Positions 52,517 through 61,488 of a stretch of 64,000 bases of DNA are shown one piece after another. Source of the stretch: JAFGXF01 sp963732595 (lineage in GTDB: Bacteria > Chloroflexota > Anaerolineae > Anaerolineales > Anaerolineaceae). The stretch lies in the NCBI GenBank assembly GCA_963732595.1, contig CAVSZZ010000002.1:1240001-1304000 (forward strand), written 5' to 3'. The position numbers and the translations under genes were made by a program. The notes under the pieces were generated by a model. That model ran no database searches. It saw nothing but the letters and a program-made list of their open reading frames with translations, and was not told the DNA's origin. Each line of letters begins with the position of its first letter. Position 1 is the first letter of the stretch.

Positions 52517-53755
52517 TTAAATTCCAGACTGTTGCCGCTCAAAAAGAGCTTTTTTACGGTTGATCCGGGCAAGGACTACAAATCCTGCCATGGATAGCAG
52601 TGCAAATATCGCGCCAACATACCACATGGCTGCCGGGAATAAGCGATCACTGGAGTATCCTGCAAGGACCGGTCCAATACCCACACCCACCCCCCAGGTT
52701 GACCCGTAGACACTCATATATCGCCCCCTCATATCTGGAGGTGCGATATTGGCGACCAGTGTCGTAATCGTTGGAGACATGATCAGTTCACCGATGGTGA
52801 GGATGACCATACAGAACCAAAATGAAGTAAATGTCGAACCGAAAGCCACACCACCGATGCCCAGGGCGTAGAACAGGGCCCCCAGTGCCAACACCGGCAA
52901 TGCAGGAAATCTTTTTGTTACCGCTGTTATCGGGTATTGGCAAAGCACCACCATCAATGCATTTGTTGCCATGATAAACCCATACTGATTTTCAGGAATA
53001 TTAAAATTCTCCTTGGCATATACTGCCAGGAGCATCATCAATACGGCATTGCCCATGATGGTCAGGGTATAGATCATCATCAGTGCCATGAAAGGACGAT
53101 CCCGTAACACCGGGCCCATTCCACGTGAGGTATCTTCTATTAATTCTTTGGTGTCTTTTTGGGGCAGGGTTTCTCGGGTAAACATCAGGATCAAAAGCGA
53201 GAAAATCAGGAAGGCTACTGCAGCTGAAAAGAAGCTGATGTTGTAGGAGCGGCTAACCAGAAAACCGCCAATCGAAGGCCCGATGGCAATTCCGGTGTTG
53301 CTCACCATGCGCACAAGGGAATATGCTTCATGACGGTTTTCAGGTTTTGTCAGATCAACCACCATGGCGTCGGCACCGATCCTGTAAACCGGGATGAATA
53401 GCCCACGCATGAACATGATTACTGCCCAGCCTGCCAGCGACTCTGTGAAGGCCATGGCGATAAATATGCCTGAGACCATAAACAGACCAACCACCATCAT
53501 ACTTTTCCGACCCATGTGGTCTGTAATTGGTCCGGTGATCATGGAGGATGCCAGGGAGGTGAGTGACGTGATGGTCATCAGACTGGCAACGACTGCCAGG
53601 GGGATATCGAGTGTGCTACGTATATAAATGGTCATGAATGGCCATATCAGGCTGGAGCCTGTTTCGGCCAGCAGCATTCCTGCCAGAATCAACCAGAATT
53701 GTCTGGGGAAACGGCTGTAGGTACTTTGGCCCTTATTGAACAGTCGTTTCAGCAT
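52517..53755 (-). CDS. MFS transporter
   Basis: 412 residues, 12 predicted helices. MFS A motif 'GPITDHMGRKSMMVVG' after helix 2, 'GADAMVVDLTKPENRHEAYSLVRMVSNTGIAIGPSIGG' (drug-efflux-type helix 4-5 region). Resembles multidrug efflux MFS of the YfkF/MdtG kind. Substrate unknown. Upstream of the triple-repeat gene on the same strand. Confidence 0.9.
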   Translation of the reverse strand: MLKRLFNKGQSTYSRFPRQFWLILAGMLLAETGSSLIWPFMTIYIRSTLDIPLAVVASLMTITSLTSLASSMITGPITDHMGRKSMMVVGLFMVSGIFIAMAFTESLAGWAVIMFMRGLFIPVYRIGADAMVVDLTKPENRHEAYSLVRMVSNTGIAIGPSIGGFLVSRSYNISFFSAAVAFLIFSLLILMFTRETLPQKDTKELIEDTSRGMGPVLRDRPFMALMMIYTLTIMGNAVLMMLLAVYAKENFNIPENQYGFIMATNALMVVLCQYPITAVTKRFPALPVLALGALFYALGIGGVAFGSTFTSFWFCMVILTIGELIMSPTITTLVANIAPPDMRGRYMSVYGSTWGVGVGIGPVLAGYSSDRLFPAAMWYVGAIFALLSMAGFVVLARINRKKALFERQQSGI

Positions 53756-53812
53756 CTATCATCACACTTAAATTAGGTCGCTGTTCAATTATCTGGGTTT
53801 AGTATAAAGGCA

Positions 53813-54127
53813 TTATTGCAGGCGGGGTGGGGTTCTCAAACCGCGGGTGGCGTGTAAAGTACCGAACAGGATTACGATCATTAATAGGACGCCAGCCGAT
53901 ACAAGACCAACCGTGACATCGGGTTCATTGGAAGCTCCCGTGGCCGTAGGCGTTCCACTTATAAACGCATCGGGTGTAGAAGTGAGCGCAAATCCTGCGG
54001 TCTCCTTGCTTGAGGTGTTTCCTGCCGTTAGCGATATAAAACCTACGCCCAACAGGCAGAGGATGGCAAGTGAAGCTAGGATGACCCTCATCTTTTCGGG
54101 TTTGATTGAACTTTGTATTTTCGTCAT
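53813..54127 (-). CDS. Small secreted/membrane protein with Thr-Pro linker
   Basis: 104 residues. N-terminal helix 'VILASLAILCLLGVGFISLTA', a short Ser/Thr/Pro-rich outside segment ('STPDAFISGTPTATGAS'), then a second membrane helix ('GLVSAGVLLMIVILFGTLHA') and a basic tail. Not recognised. Gap of 57 bp to the MFS gene. Confidence 0.55.
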   Translation of the reverse strand: MTKIQSSIKPEKMRVILASLAILCLLGVGFISLTAGNTSSKETAGFALTSTPDAFISGTPTATGASNEPDVTVGLVSAGVLLMIVILFGTLHATRGLRTPPRLQ

Positions 54128-54353
54128 GGCTTCCTGAATAATTTGAGATTCTTATTGTAAATCAAGTTGGTAGATATTATGAGGAGTCTGGCTGATACTT
54201 GATATTGATCCCATCAAGGGATTTGGGATCGTTATTTTAGATTCACCTTATCTATCATTATTATTCGGACTTGAGTCAGATAGAAAGTTGCTGATGGTCC
54301 TTTGAATGACCGAAATTTCTGTTTCATTTCTCTGTGAGCTTTCAGGCCGGATT

Positions 54354-54731
54354 TCAAGGGAGAAATGGCATATCGGTTATTTGTATCGTTGAGATTCTGG
54401 TAGGTTTATCTGTTATGGTGGGTGTCAGCGTCGGGGTGAGGAAAGGTGTGTTGGTTGGAGTGATAGAAGCGGTCGGTGTAATCGTCATGGTGGGGGTGAT
54501 CGTTTGTGAGGGCGTGGTGGTGGGTGTGCGGGTCAGGTAAGGGGTCAGGGTGATGGTAATCGTGCGTGTGTATGTGGGTGTATTGGCCGAGGGTGAGGGG
54601 TAATCCTCCAATGTATTGTCCGGCTTTAATGCCAACACGACCAATCCGGTGCAATAACACGGGATCGTGACCAGCAGGATGATCGCAAAGAGGAGTCGTA
54701 AATTGCGTTTATCGTTAAACCAGTTTTGCAC
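54354..54731 (-). CDS. Membrane protein with Thr-Pro-rich low-complexity tail
   Basis: 125 residues. One N-terminal helix ('LLFAIILLVTIPCYCTGLVVLAL') and an outside tail made of Thr-Pro repeats ('TITPTMTITPTASITPTNTP'-style). Such tails are common linkers in Anaerolineae surface proteins and are probably glycosylated. Here no folded domain follows, so it may be truncated or a stand-alone surface spacer. Confidence 0.55.
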   Translation of the reverse strand: MQNWFNDKRNLRLLFAIILLVTIPCYCTGLVVLALKPDNTLEDYPSPSANTPTYTRTITITLTPYLTRTPTTTPSQTITPTMTITPTASITPTNTPFLTPTLTPTITDKPTRISTIQITDMPFLP

Positions 54732-54789
54732 GCTTCATTACCTGTGACAGCAGCGATAATAACACCCGGTCAGGTACCTGACAAGCAGG

Positions 54790-55448
54790 TCAGTGGGTGT
54801 TGTGGCGGCGACGATTCAGCCGATTGAAAAATCGTGTGCCAATGGAAGTGCGCCGACCAAATCGTGTGGCACTCTGTAGTGCAATGCGTAATCCGCCCGA
54901 GTCATGGAAATCCGGGAGGGTCAAACCTGCCACGCCGATTTCATCTTGATCGTGTGCATCCGAACCAGCAGTACCTGCCAGTCCATACCTGTGTGCAAAA
55001 GTTTTTGCGCGAAGATTTGGGAGGCTGGTGATGCAATGTGCATTGAAGATCTCGATGGCATCCAGGTATGGGGTGATTTCAAGCAGCATGTTCCAGCTTC
55101 CAACCGCCATTCCGGAAGATGTCGAATGGATGCGATACACTGATAACCGCATCCTGATCTCTCAGGGCCTGGATGGTTTTGTATGGGTCCTGTCCATGTT
55201 CAACCGGTTTCCACACATAATAGGCGATCAATTCTCCACGGTTGGTCATGATCTCCAAACCGGGAATGATCCGGTCCGGCCATCGTGCTGCTCCGTCCAG
55301 GGCACTGTCCAATGTATTATGGTCTGTTATCGCTATTTTATTGATACCTCTGCGATCACAGAAATCCATCAACTTATCCAGTTGAATATGACCATCGGCT
55401 GAGGCCGAAGTGTGGCAATGAAAATCAACGTTAATCTTGTTGTGGCAT
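54790..55448 (-). CDS. PHP-domain phosphoesterase (two apparent frameshifts)
   Basis: About 215 residues after joining frames. N-terminus 'INVDFHCHTSASADG' (first metal motif HxH), 'INKIAITDHNT' (DH), 'GLEIMTNRGEL', 'SVSHPFD' and later 'GTAGSDAHDQDEIGVAG' with the last His/Asp ligands: the PHP phosphoesterase pattern (TrpH/YciV-like). Two one-base breaks: near 55431-55440 (after ATG 55448) and near 55084-55090, where dropping one base joins 'GGWKLEH' to 'LLEITPYLDAIEIFNA'. Likely hydrolyses phosphoesters in RNA or nucleotides; substrate open. Confidence 0.82.
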
Positions 55449-55513
55449 GTGAAACCGTCAACGGATTATATCAAAGATAAATATGATAGACTTGTCCCGA
55501 AAAGGAGGCGGTA

Positions 55514-56452
55514 ATGGTATCCATACCCCATGAGATTATCAGAATCAGTCCTGATGTTAAAACTGCCATTCGCAGGCATGCTCCTATGGTCGCTCTGGAG
55601 ACTGCTGTTGTAACTCATGGATTACCACATCCGATTAACTTGCAACTTGCAGAAGACCTCGAGCGCACGATCATCAGGGAGGGAGCCTTACCCGTTACGA
55701 TTGGCCTTATCAGGGGAATCATCCATGCGGGTTTGTCACATGATCAATTGGTTCAACTCTCAGAGACCAAACTGGCACGGAAAGTCAGCCAAAGGGATTT
55801 TGGCATAACGATGGCGACCCAATCTGATGGCGGGACAACGGTGGCTGGAACAGCCATCATTGCCCATGACGTTGGCATTCAGGTATTTGCCACCGGTGGC
55901 ATCGGAGGGGTGCACAGGGATGCGCCTTTTGATATATCGGCTGATCTGCCTGTGCTCGCTCGAACGCCGATTGTGGTTGTTTGTGCAGGAGCCAAAGCCA
56001 TCCTGGATCTTCCTGCCACGTTGGAGTACCTCGAAACCATGGGAATTCCGGTTTTGGGTTATCAGACCGATGAATTCCCTGCGTTTTACTCCGTTTCAAG
56101 TGGATTGCCAGTCAGTCAACGTGTTGATACTCCCGGCCTGGTCGCTGAGATTGCGCGTTCTCACTTCGGACTGGGCTTGAAAAGCGCCATTCTTGTAGCG
56201 GTGCCACCACCGGCGTCAGCCGCCATCCCCCGCGAAGAGATCGAATCTCAGATCCAGTCAGCAGTGCACCAGGCACATGAGGAAGGAATTCAGGGTGCAG
56301 CAACCACACCGTATCTATTGGAACGCATGAGTACGTTGACATCTGGACGCAGCCTTGAGACCAATCTGGCATTGCTGAAGAACAATGCCCGGGTGGCGGC
56401 TGAGATTGCCTGTGCTTTATCCAAACAACCAGCACAGGTCCTCACTGCTTGA
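55514..56452 (+). CDS. psuG: Pseudouridine-5'-phosphate glycosidase
   Basis: 312 residues, AAGGAGG at 55503. 'PMVALETAVVTHGLPHPINLQLA', 'GIIHAGLSHDQL', 'DFGITMATQSDGGTTVAGT', 'VFATGGIGGVHRDAPFDISADL', 'VVCAGAKAILDLPATLEYLET' (catalytic Lys) and 'GIPVLGYQTDEFPAFYS' match PsuG/IndA. Splits pseudouridine 5'-phosphate into uracil and ribose 5-phosphate. The usual partner kinase PsuK is not adjacent. Confidence 0.95.
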   Translation: MVSIPHEIIRISPDVKTAIRRHAPMVALETAVVTHGLPHPINLQLAEDLERTIIREGALPVTIGLIRGIIHAGLSHDQLVQLSETKLARKVSQRDFGITMATQSDGGTTVAGTAIIAHDVGIQVFATGGIGGVHRDAPFDISADLPVLARTPIVVVCAGAKAILDLPATLEYLETMGIPVLGYQTDEFPAFYSVSSGLPVSQRVDTPGLVAEIARSHFGLGLKSAILVAVPPPASAAIPREEIESQIQSAVHQAHEEGIQGAATTPYLLERMSTLTSGRSLETNLALLKNNARVAAEIACALSKQPAQVLTA

Positions 56453-57285
56453 TCGTCAAGGGGTTGGTGGAATTTTTGTGCTGATTAATCGAGGGTGTCC
56501 CGGAAGGGGTTTGCTGAGGTGTGGGTGACGGTGTATCCGGAAAACCGATTACAGTGAAGGTTCCAGATCGCTTCCACTGATTTCCAACAAAGAGATGAAC
56601 CTCATAAATACCAGGGGGCCAGTAGTCATCCGGCTGGATCCCAATCCGTATATCCATAGCCTCCAGACCCTCCATCCCAGACGATGGATTCAAAGTAAAC
56701 CAGTTCACCATTACGATACCATAAAGCCGTCCACTGGCTGCCATCCAGCATTTTATCAAAACTGAATGTACCGTATAGATGGTCGATAGGGTTCTTAAAT
56801 TCAACCAGGGGTGTCACTGCCTGATTGGTGTTATCGATTCTGCGTGAAAACCTTAATTGGCTAAAGATGGCATCCGGATTGGGGGCGAGCTGTGCCAGAA
56901 AACCGGCTTCGATCGCGGGCGGAATTCCCGGAGTACTGGTCTCAGATGGGGTGTTTGTAATGGTGGGTGTTAAGCTGATGGTGGGTGTCAGGCTGATCGT
57001 GGGGGTTAATGTTATGGTTGGACTTGGAATGAGAGTTGCCGTGGGCGGCAGGTATGTATAAATAACCGGTTCGGCATAGCTGGCAATAAGGTATGTAAAT
57101 AATAAGAAGAGGAGCGACAGGAAGATAATGAACCACCCTTGTCCAGTCGTGTCGCGACGAATCCGGAAGAACTGTATTTTATTGACAGATAATAAAGTTC
57201 GCAACCCTGCAATAAAAATGGCGATTGTTGCCAACGCCATTAATATGACAACGGTTATCACTCCGGAGTGAATGTCAAGATTCAT
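56442..57285 (-). CDS. Membrane protein with Thr-Pro linker and C-terminal beta domain (one apparent frameshift)
   Basis: About 280 residues after joining frames. Two N-terminal helices ('GVITVVILMALATIAIFIAG', 'GWFIIFLSLLFLLFTYLIASYA'), a Thr-Pro repeat segment ('TPTISLTPTISLTPTIT'), then an extracytoplasmic beta-rich domain. Near 56628-56635 the frame breaks; dropping one base joins 'GYTDWDPA' to 'DDYWPPGIYEVHLFVGNQW' and continues to the stop at 56442. Not recognised. The same Thr-Pro style links it to 54354-54731. Divergent from the kinase gene. Confidence 0.65.
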
Positions 57286-57391
57286 TCTTCGCTCGGATCC
57301 CTTAAAGGCATTATAAGCGAGAATGTGAATTGTTCTATGCAAGAAATCATACACAGGATAAAATATGCCTGTTAGGGAAAGGTGATTGCTG

Positions 57392-59380
57392 GTGACTCTG
57401 GAACCTGGCTTTCTTCTTCATAACCGTTACCGTGTTTCTGAAGTAATCACCCGTGGGGGTATGGGGGCTATTTATCGCGCATACGATGAAAGCCTCAATA
57501 TAACCGTTGCCATCAAGGAAAACTTTTATACAACCGATGAGTACTCACGTCAATTCAAACGCGAAGCGACCATGCTGGCATCCTTGCGGCACCCCAATCT
57601 TCCGAGGGTTACAGACCATTTCGTTCTAAGTGGTGAGGGGCAATACCTGGTAATGGATTTTATTGAGGGGGAAGACCTGAAAGTCCACCTCGATAAAACT
57701 GGCGTTCTAAAGGAAGATGACATCATCATCATAGGCGTGGCGATCTGTGATGCCTTGCATTATTTGCATACACGCGAACCGGCCATTGTCCATAGGGATG
57801 TCAAACCCGGCAATATAAAAATTACACCTGGCGGGCAGGTATTCTTGGTGGATTTCGGTCTGGCAAAACGCGTCGAGGGTGGCCAGATGACGACCATTGG
57901 TGCGCAGGCACTCACACCGGGTTTTGCTCCACCCGAGCAATATGGGGGTGGAACTGATGCCACTTCAGATATTTATTCATTAGGTGCAACATTATATGTA
58001 GCTGCCACGAATACAATCCCGGTAGACTCCCTTGAACGCGCTCTCGGAGGACCTCAGATCGTTCCTGTCCGTAAACTAAATCCCAAGGTCAACGAAAAGT
58101 TGGCGGCCACAATTGAAAAAGCAATGAATGTGGAATCGCGTGATCGATTCCAGACCGACAATGATTTCAAGAAAGCATTATTAGCATCCCGTCGGATAAC
58201 TTCAAAGCAAAGCGCAAAAAAGAGCGAGTTGTTGGCTGGTTCGATGCACTTGCTGGAAGAAACTCATCAGCGATCAAAATCATCGGTGCGGCTGGATTTC
58301 GATACCAAAAAAATGACCCCTGCCACATGGGCGTTAGCCGGATTGGCAGTTTTAGTGATTTTAGGATTGCTTTATAAATATGTAGCAATACCCATGATGA
58401 ACGGTTCTGGATTCTCCGTCGCTACGGCCTCGGTTAACGGAACTCCTGCTCTATCGATTCCAGTATTGCCGATTGACGACATACCTAAGGAGACGGAGGT
58501 CACGTTACTCGCAAATACACCGGTACCGACTTCGATTCCGATTGGTGGTGGAAATGGGCAGATTGCTTTTGCATCGGCGCGAATTTCTGGCATTCCACAG
58601 ATTTTCCTGATCAACTCGGACGGCACCAACCTCGTCCAAATCACATCCCAAATCGATGGCGCCTGTCAGCCGACCTGGGCGCCTGATGGCAAGCGATTTG
58701 CCTTTATTTCACCATGTGCAAAACTATCCGAAGACTACCGGGGTTCAAGCATTTTCATCATGAATGTGGATGGAAGCGGCTTAACACCTGTCTCGGTTAC
58801 ACCGGATGGTGATTATGATCCAGCATGGTCACCTGATGGCAAGAAGCTCGCTTTTACATCCCTTCGCGATGGTCGGCCGCATGTTTACGTTTATGATCTT
58901 GCCAGTGGTGTCGCCATATTGCTTTCACCCGAATCGGCTTATGACAGTAACCCTGTCTGGTCACCTGATAACCTGATGATAGTCTTTGAGGGTAAACGAT
59001 CCGGACTCAGCCGAATCTGGTCTGTGAATGTGGATGGAAAGAACGAAAAAGCCGTCACTCGCGAGGAGGTTGGCCAGACTTATACACCAACCTGGTCTCC
59101 CGATGGTGAAGTCATCCTCTACATTCTCGGGCTGAACCCACCGAAACTATATGGCCAGCGATTTACAGATAATACCCGCAACTTTGCGGTAGGAACGAAT
59201 GAATTCCCGATTTACCGGGCCAACTATTCACCAGATGGGATGTATCTCGTCATTGAAGGAAAGCAAGACGGAACCGATCGTGATATTTTCCTAATGACCC
59301 GCAATGGCACAGGGTTATTTCGTTTGACAAATGATCCTGCGGATGAATTCGGAGCAGTCTGGCGACCGCTGCCGAACTAG
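57392..59380 (+). CDS. Membrane Ser/Thr protein kinase with extracellular TolB-like (PD40) repeats
   Basis: About 662 residues. Cytoplasmic Hanks-type kinase (1-270): Gly loop 'ITRGGMGAIYRA', Lys42 in 'VAIKE', catalytic 'HRDVKPGNI' (about 134-142), 'DFGLA' (D154), APE-like 'APPEQYGG'. Membrane helix near 312-335 ('WALAGLAVLVILGLLYKYVAI'). Outside: six or more PD40/TolB repeats of the 'PAWSPDGKKLAFTS' type, likely a propeller sensor. Start is GTG 57392 (AAAGGTG at a good distance); TTG 57386 is possible. Signal and substrates unknown. Confidence 0.9.
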   Translation: MTLEPGFLLHNRYRVSEVITRGGMGAIYRAYDESLNITVAIKENFYTTDEYSRQFKREATMLASLRHPNLPRVTDHFVLSGEGQYLVMDFIEGEDLKVHLDKTGVLKEDDIIIIGVAICDALHYLHTREPAIVHRDVKPGNIKITPGGQVFLVDFGLAKRVEGGQMTTIGAQALTPGFAPPEQYGGGTDATSDIYSLGATLYVAATNTIPVDSLERALGGPQIVPVRKLNPKVNEKLAATIEKAMNVESRDRFQTDNDFKKALLASRRITSKQSAKKSELLAGSMHLLEETHQRSKSSVRLDFDTKKMTPATWALAGLAVLVILGLLYKYVAIPMMNGSGFSVATASVNGTPALSIPVLPIDDIPKETEVTLLANTPVPTSIPIGGGNGQIAFASARISGIPQIFLINSDGTNLVQITSQIDGACQPTWAPDGKRFAFISPCAKLSEDYRGSSIFIMNVDGSGLTPVSVTPDGDYDPAWSPDGKKLAFTSLRDGRPHVYVYDLASGVAILLSPESAYDSNPVWSPDNLMIVFEGKRSGLSRIWSVNVDGKNEKAVTREEVGQTYTPTWSPDGEVILYILGLNPPKLYGQRFTDNTRNFAVGTNEFPIYRANYSPDGMYLVIEGKQDGTDRDIFLMTRNGTGLFRLTNDPADEFGAVWRPLPN

Positions 59381-59386
59381 TCTGAA

Positions 59387-60352
59387 TCACTGTAATAGGC
59401 GGGTGTATTGGTTTGCGAATAATACCGGGGTGCCACCGGTATGCCAGAATATAACAGATTCACCCTTCTTGAAAAAACCCTGACGAATCAGATCGACCAA
59501 TCCTGCAGCGGCCTTAGCGGTATACACCGGATCGAGAAGAAGCGCCTCCGTCTCTGCGAATATTTGGATGGCTTCTTTCTCCGCTTGACCCATGTTGGAA
59601 TAACCAGCGCCGATGTAAGAAGCATTAATCAGGTTCGAATATTCTGCCTGGGTGGGGCTTACCCCGATTTTTTCCATGGTGGATGCAATCAAATCACCTA
59701 CTTTGGCTTTCAGGATTGACTCGGTTTCATCGACGCTGATACCAAGCAGGCCCCCCTGCCAGTTTGCCATTTGAGCGCCAATTGCCAGTCCGGCTTGCGT
59801 CCCTCCGGATGAAGAGGCGAACACCACCCAATCGAATGAATTCATCTGTTCGTGTAATTCAAGAAAAGCTTGTGCATAGGCAATAGCCCCGGTGGAATTG
59901 GAGCCACCATATGGGATCTTATAGGGGCGTTTCCCATTCTCCCAGCAATCATCAAAGATCGCCTGAAGCGTTTCCTCCCGCTTTTCACGGGTTGTCCACA
60001 CGATTTGTGCACCCAAAAGATGGTCCAGCAATGTGTTGGCTTCCAAAATCTGTGGTTCTTCCCCGGTTAATACCAGAATACAATCAAATCCGAAGCGGGC
60101 AGCAGCAGCTGCAGTCTGGCGGCAATGGTTGGATTGTATCGCTCCGGCGGTTATAAGGGTCCTGGCACCGTTGGCCTGGGCTTCTGCGATCAGATATTCA
60201 AGTTTACGGGTTTTATTGCCACCCAGAGCAAAGCCGGTCAGGTCATCCCTTTTAACAAAAAGGTTTGGTCCGCCTAATCTGGTGGATAACCTTGGCAAGG
60301 GTTCAAGGGGTGTCGGAAGGTGGGCGATCTTGATTCGAGGTAGCCCAATCAT
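59387..60352 (-). CDS. PLP-dependent D-cysteine desulfhydrase / ACC-deaminase-like enzyme
   Basis: 321 residues from ATG 60352, which overlaps the upstream FemAB stop as ATGA. Fold-type II PLP enzyme: 'LFVKRDDLTGFALGGNKTRKLEYL' with PLP lysine about K47, 'TAGAIQSNHCRQTAAAAARFGF', 'FASSSGGTQAGLAIGA', 'LLDPVYTAKAAAGL', 'WHTGGTPVLFA'. The group includes D-cysteine desulfhydrase (pyruvate, H2S, NH3) and 1-aminocyclopropane-1-carboxylate deaminase, which cannot be told apart by eye. Last gene of the envelope operon. Confidence 0.9.
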   Translation of the reverse strand: MIGLPRIKIAHLPTPLEPLPRLSTRLGGPNLFVKRDDLTGFALGGNKTRKLEYLIAEAQANGARTLITAGAIQSNHCRQTAAAAARFGFDCILVLTGEEPQILEANTLLDHLLGAQIVWTTREKREETLQAIFDDCWENGKRPYKIPYGGSNSTGAIAYAQAFLELHEQMNSFDWVVFASSSGGTQAGLAIGAQMANWQGGLLGISVDETESILKAKVGDLIASTMEKIGVSPTQAEYSNLINASYIGAGYSNMGQAEKEAIQIFAETEALLLDPVYTAKAAAGLVDLIRQGFFKKGESVIFWHTGGTPVLFANQYTRLLQ

Positions 60353-61488
60353 GTACTGGCTTCCTGCTCTGTGCGGCGTTGTCCGAATGCGCGCATGACA
60401 GCCAGAATCCGCGGCATGACGCCGGTGTAGAGTTTGTACATCCACCCACGGGCAGGATAATCCCAGGCGCCGATCGTTCGCTGCACCTGTCCGCCCAAGC
60501 CTTCCTTGAAGCGGAATACACCCCACATATCGTCCGACTCATTAAATACATCCGGGGCACCCCAGAGATCATAGACTGAGCAACCCAGCTCACGCGATGT
60601 TTGAATCGCTTTCCATTGCAGTAAATAGGTTGGCATGCATTCCCGGTGGTGCTCAGTTGACATACCGTAAAAGTAATATGCACGCCCAGCAAAATGGAAC
60701 AAAACCAATCCGGCGACCGGCTTGTTTTCTACATCAGCTACCAAGAAGGTCAACATGCCGGCTTGTGTTAAGATCTGCCAGACTCGCTCATAGTACTCAC
60801 GCTCCCGAACAGCGAAACCATTACGCAGAGCGGTCTCCATGTACATCTCGCTGAGAGTTGGTGCATCATCCATGCTGCCCTTGCGGATGATTACGCCCTT
60901 GCGTTCAGCCAGACGTATGTTGTAACGCGTCTTTTGTTTCATCCTTTCCAGAAGCAACGCATCAGTAATTGTCAGGTCGATGGTGATCGTGTTCCGAAAT
61001 TGAATCTGTTCTTCAGAGCATCGCCATCCGGTATTATTCAAAAGATCCACAATTAATGATGCCTGTGGATCGACTTTTTCGTCCTCTGCACCCGGGAAAC
61101 CAGTGGCCTGTACTATTTCGGGGTCGATTTTAATGAAGATCGAGCCTTCGCTGCGTACGATTGTTTTTAGATCCGAAAGAACCCGATTTGCCAGTGGCTG
61201 ATTATGCCAGTTAAGGACTGGTCCTCTGGGTGAATAGAGGATGGCAGCAGAGTACACTCCGGGCAGAATGCGTACCTTCCGTTTTAGAATGAGACAGGCA
61301 GCGTGACACTCATTAGCATGATCCTCCCAGGTATAAGCCAGGGGAAACCAACCAAGTGGCGCTTTGATTCTTGACCATTCATGGGTTTGTAATAAATGTG
61401 ACCCTGGTAAGCGACGAATGATGTCGTTCCATCCCTCCAGGCTGGTTTTCTTTACCAATTTTAACTCGCCGGGGTTTACCAATTTCAC
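60349..61488 (-). CDS. FemAB-like aminoacyltransferase / GNAT 1
   Basis: 379 residues. FemABX fold: 'GSHLLQTHEWSRIKAPLGWFPLAY', 'RMKQKTRYNIRLAERKGVIIRKG', 'GRAYYFYGMSTEHHRECMPTYLLQWKAIQTSRELGCSVYDLWGAPD', 'WGVFRFKEGLGGQVQRTIGAWDYP'. Family enzymes add amino acids from aminoacyl-tRNA to the peptidoglycan bridge of lipid II. Starts 4 bp inside the upstream paralogue. Related to 61485-62474 and probably acts with it. Confidence 0.93.
   Translation of the reverse strand: MKLVNPGELKLVKKTSLEGWNDIIRRLPGSHLLQTHEWSRIKAPLGWFPLAYTWEDHANECHAACLILKRKVRILPGVYSAAILYSPRGPVLNWHNQPLANRVLSDLKTIVRSEGSIFIKIDPEIVQATGFPGAEDEKVDPQASLIVDLLNNTGWRCSEEQIQFRNTITIDLTITDALLLERMKQKTRYNIRLAERKGVIIRKGSMDDAPTLSEMYMETALRNGFAVREREYYERVWQILTQAGMLTFLVADVENKPVAGLVLFHFAGRAYYFYGMSTEHHRECMPTYLLQWKAIQTSRELGCSVYDLWGAPDVFNESDDMWGVFRFKEGLGGQVQRTIGAWDYPARGWMYKLYTGVMPRILAVMRAFGQRRTEQEAST

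Noticed and set aside
54410..54560. GTGGGTGT-type tandem DNA repeats (also 56940-57030)
   Set aside because: They encode Thr-Pro linkers on the minus strand; the periodicity is explained by the protein, not by a DNA element.
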